Source of the DNA: Bedellia somnulentella
Lineage: Eukaryota > Arthropoda > Insecta > Lepidoptera > Bedelliidae
Assembly: GCA_963576735.1 (NCBI GenBank)
Contig: OY755178.1
Location: 2,294,001-2,358,000 of the forward strand
Length of the DNA: 64,000 nucleotides
Direction: 5' to 3'
The translations under genes were made by a program, and so were the position numbers. The first letter of the stretch is position 1. Every line of letters starts with the position of its first letter. Shown piece after piece: positions 63,301-64,000 of the stretch. The notes under the pieces were generated by a model that was given only the letters and a program-made list of their open reading frames with translations, was not told the origin of the DNA and ran no database searches.

Positions 63301-63357
63301 CGTTAAAAGTGGTTATCAGAAATCACTACCATTTACATGGATGTTTCAGAAAACATA

Positions 63358-63803
63358 ATAGGCTATTTGACAAAGTTTTGAAAACTCTTACGGTGTTTAT
63401 TTGTTTATAAAGAACCCTAATATAATACTTTTCTGTCTTTATTTTAGCTATTTTATAAAAAATCTAAAAAGAAAATGCAATATTCAAATGTACCGCGAAA
63501 ACGCGACTTTAAGTAATATGGCCGCTGTGGCACATATGACGTCAATTCCGCATTATACACCAATAAGCGAAGCGATACATACACAGTCTGTTTGTGCGCA
63601 ATTTACGTCATTATAGAAATAGCCAATTACGGTCGTTTTTAGTCACGTGACAGTCGCATCAAAAACACCTACTTTAGAAGACTGATTTTGGTTAAATAAT
63701 GCAATATTTTTATCTCGTATTATTACCAATCGCTCTAATAAAGAAATATTAAGACTGTTGAAATAAAAGAAATGTATATTCTTATAACAGTCAAATAGCC
63801 TAT
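63358..63803. mobile_element. MITE with ATAGGCTATTTGAC ends (about 446 bp)
   Basis: Inverted ends of 14 bp; TA dinucleotides at both borders allow a Tc1/mariner-type reading (TA^GGCTATTTGAC). The interior includes a GC-richer block with TGACGTCA near 63538 and TCACGTGA near 63643. Confidence 0.65.
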
Positions 63804-64000
63804 TGTCTAAAAAGTTAACTGTTAAAAAATTCATTACTTGATTATATAATACCGAAAATTTAAGACATGAGCTATGATCAAATACCTGGTACAAACTAAT
63901 GTATGAATGTAGATGAACACTGAGATGTATGTAAAAATCTCAACAGGGTCTCTGTCTATCCATTTAGGGTATAATGTATGGTGTAATAATAATATGTCCG

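Larger units (their letters stand above)
60686..64000 (+). other. zip: Start of myosin intron 3, 3' end not in window
   Basis: No further myosin exon is recognised to the end of the window. Apart from the repeats listed, sequence is AT-rich and unremarkable. Confidence 0.7.

Overview
The window looks like a piece of a lepidopteran (moth or butterfly) nuclear genome. It is AT-rich, has spliced genes with GT-AG introns, and is packed with lepidopteran-type repeats: Helitrons with CTAG ends, tRNA-derived SINEs, a (CATA)n-flanked SINE-like family, MITEs and non-LTR retrotransposons. There are no operons, no CRISPR array, no rRNA and no convincing functional tRNA gene. Exons were found by translating both strands and checking splice sites and phase by eye; family names come from motif recognition, not from a search.

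Two host genes are divergently arranged. On the minus strand (1360-12688) lie five in-phase exons (about 265 residues) of an L-threonine aldolase-like PLP enzyme, in transcription order 12688-12481, 11491-11417, 4294-4128, 2999-2779 and 1483-1360; its 3' end is off the left edge. On the plus strand, from 16977, is the 5' part of non-muscle myosin II heavy chain (Drosophila zipper): exons 16977-17321, 57911-58067 and 60570-60685, covering the N-terminus through the P-loop. Its first intron is about 40.6 kb and its 3' part is beyond the right edge.

Layout. 1-12.7 kb: aldolase gene, with a full-length RNase H-bearing LINE (5279-11018, 12-bp target duplication, one frameshift in ORF2) in intron 2, and a repeat insertion almost touching the splice acceptor of exon 4. 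12.7-17 kb: divergent intergenic region with a 1-kb inverted-repeat transposon and a 0.6-kb near-perfect foldback just upstream of myosin exon 1. 17.3-57.9 kb: giant myosin intron, with no supported nested gene, built from about 25 copies of repeat family A, about 10 of tRNA-SINE B, LINE-tail fragments (family C), Helitrons, MITE pairs of identical length (2 x 140 bp, 2 x 138 bp), a Harbinger derivative, a piggyBac-like MITE and one striking CpG-rich patch. 57.9-64 kb: myosin exons 2 and 3 and more repeats.

Family naming used below: A = about 240-bp SINE-like element starting near GTGTAGTGTCGGCTTA and ending in (TATG)n; B = tRNA-derived SINE ending in (TATGT)n; C = 3' tail of a non-LTR retrotransposon whose coding remnant contains WFGHIERM. 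Several A and B copies have 8-13-bp target duplications, which supports retroposition. I found no clearly new biochemical system. The most interesting signals are repeat-host interactions (splice-site-proximal insertion, duplicated splice donors, promoter-proximal foldback, intronic CpG patch) and the MITE families.
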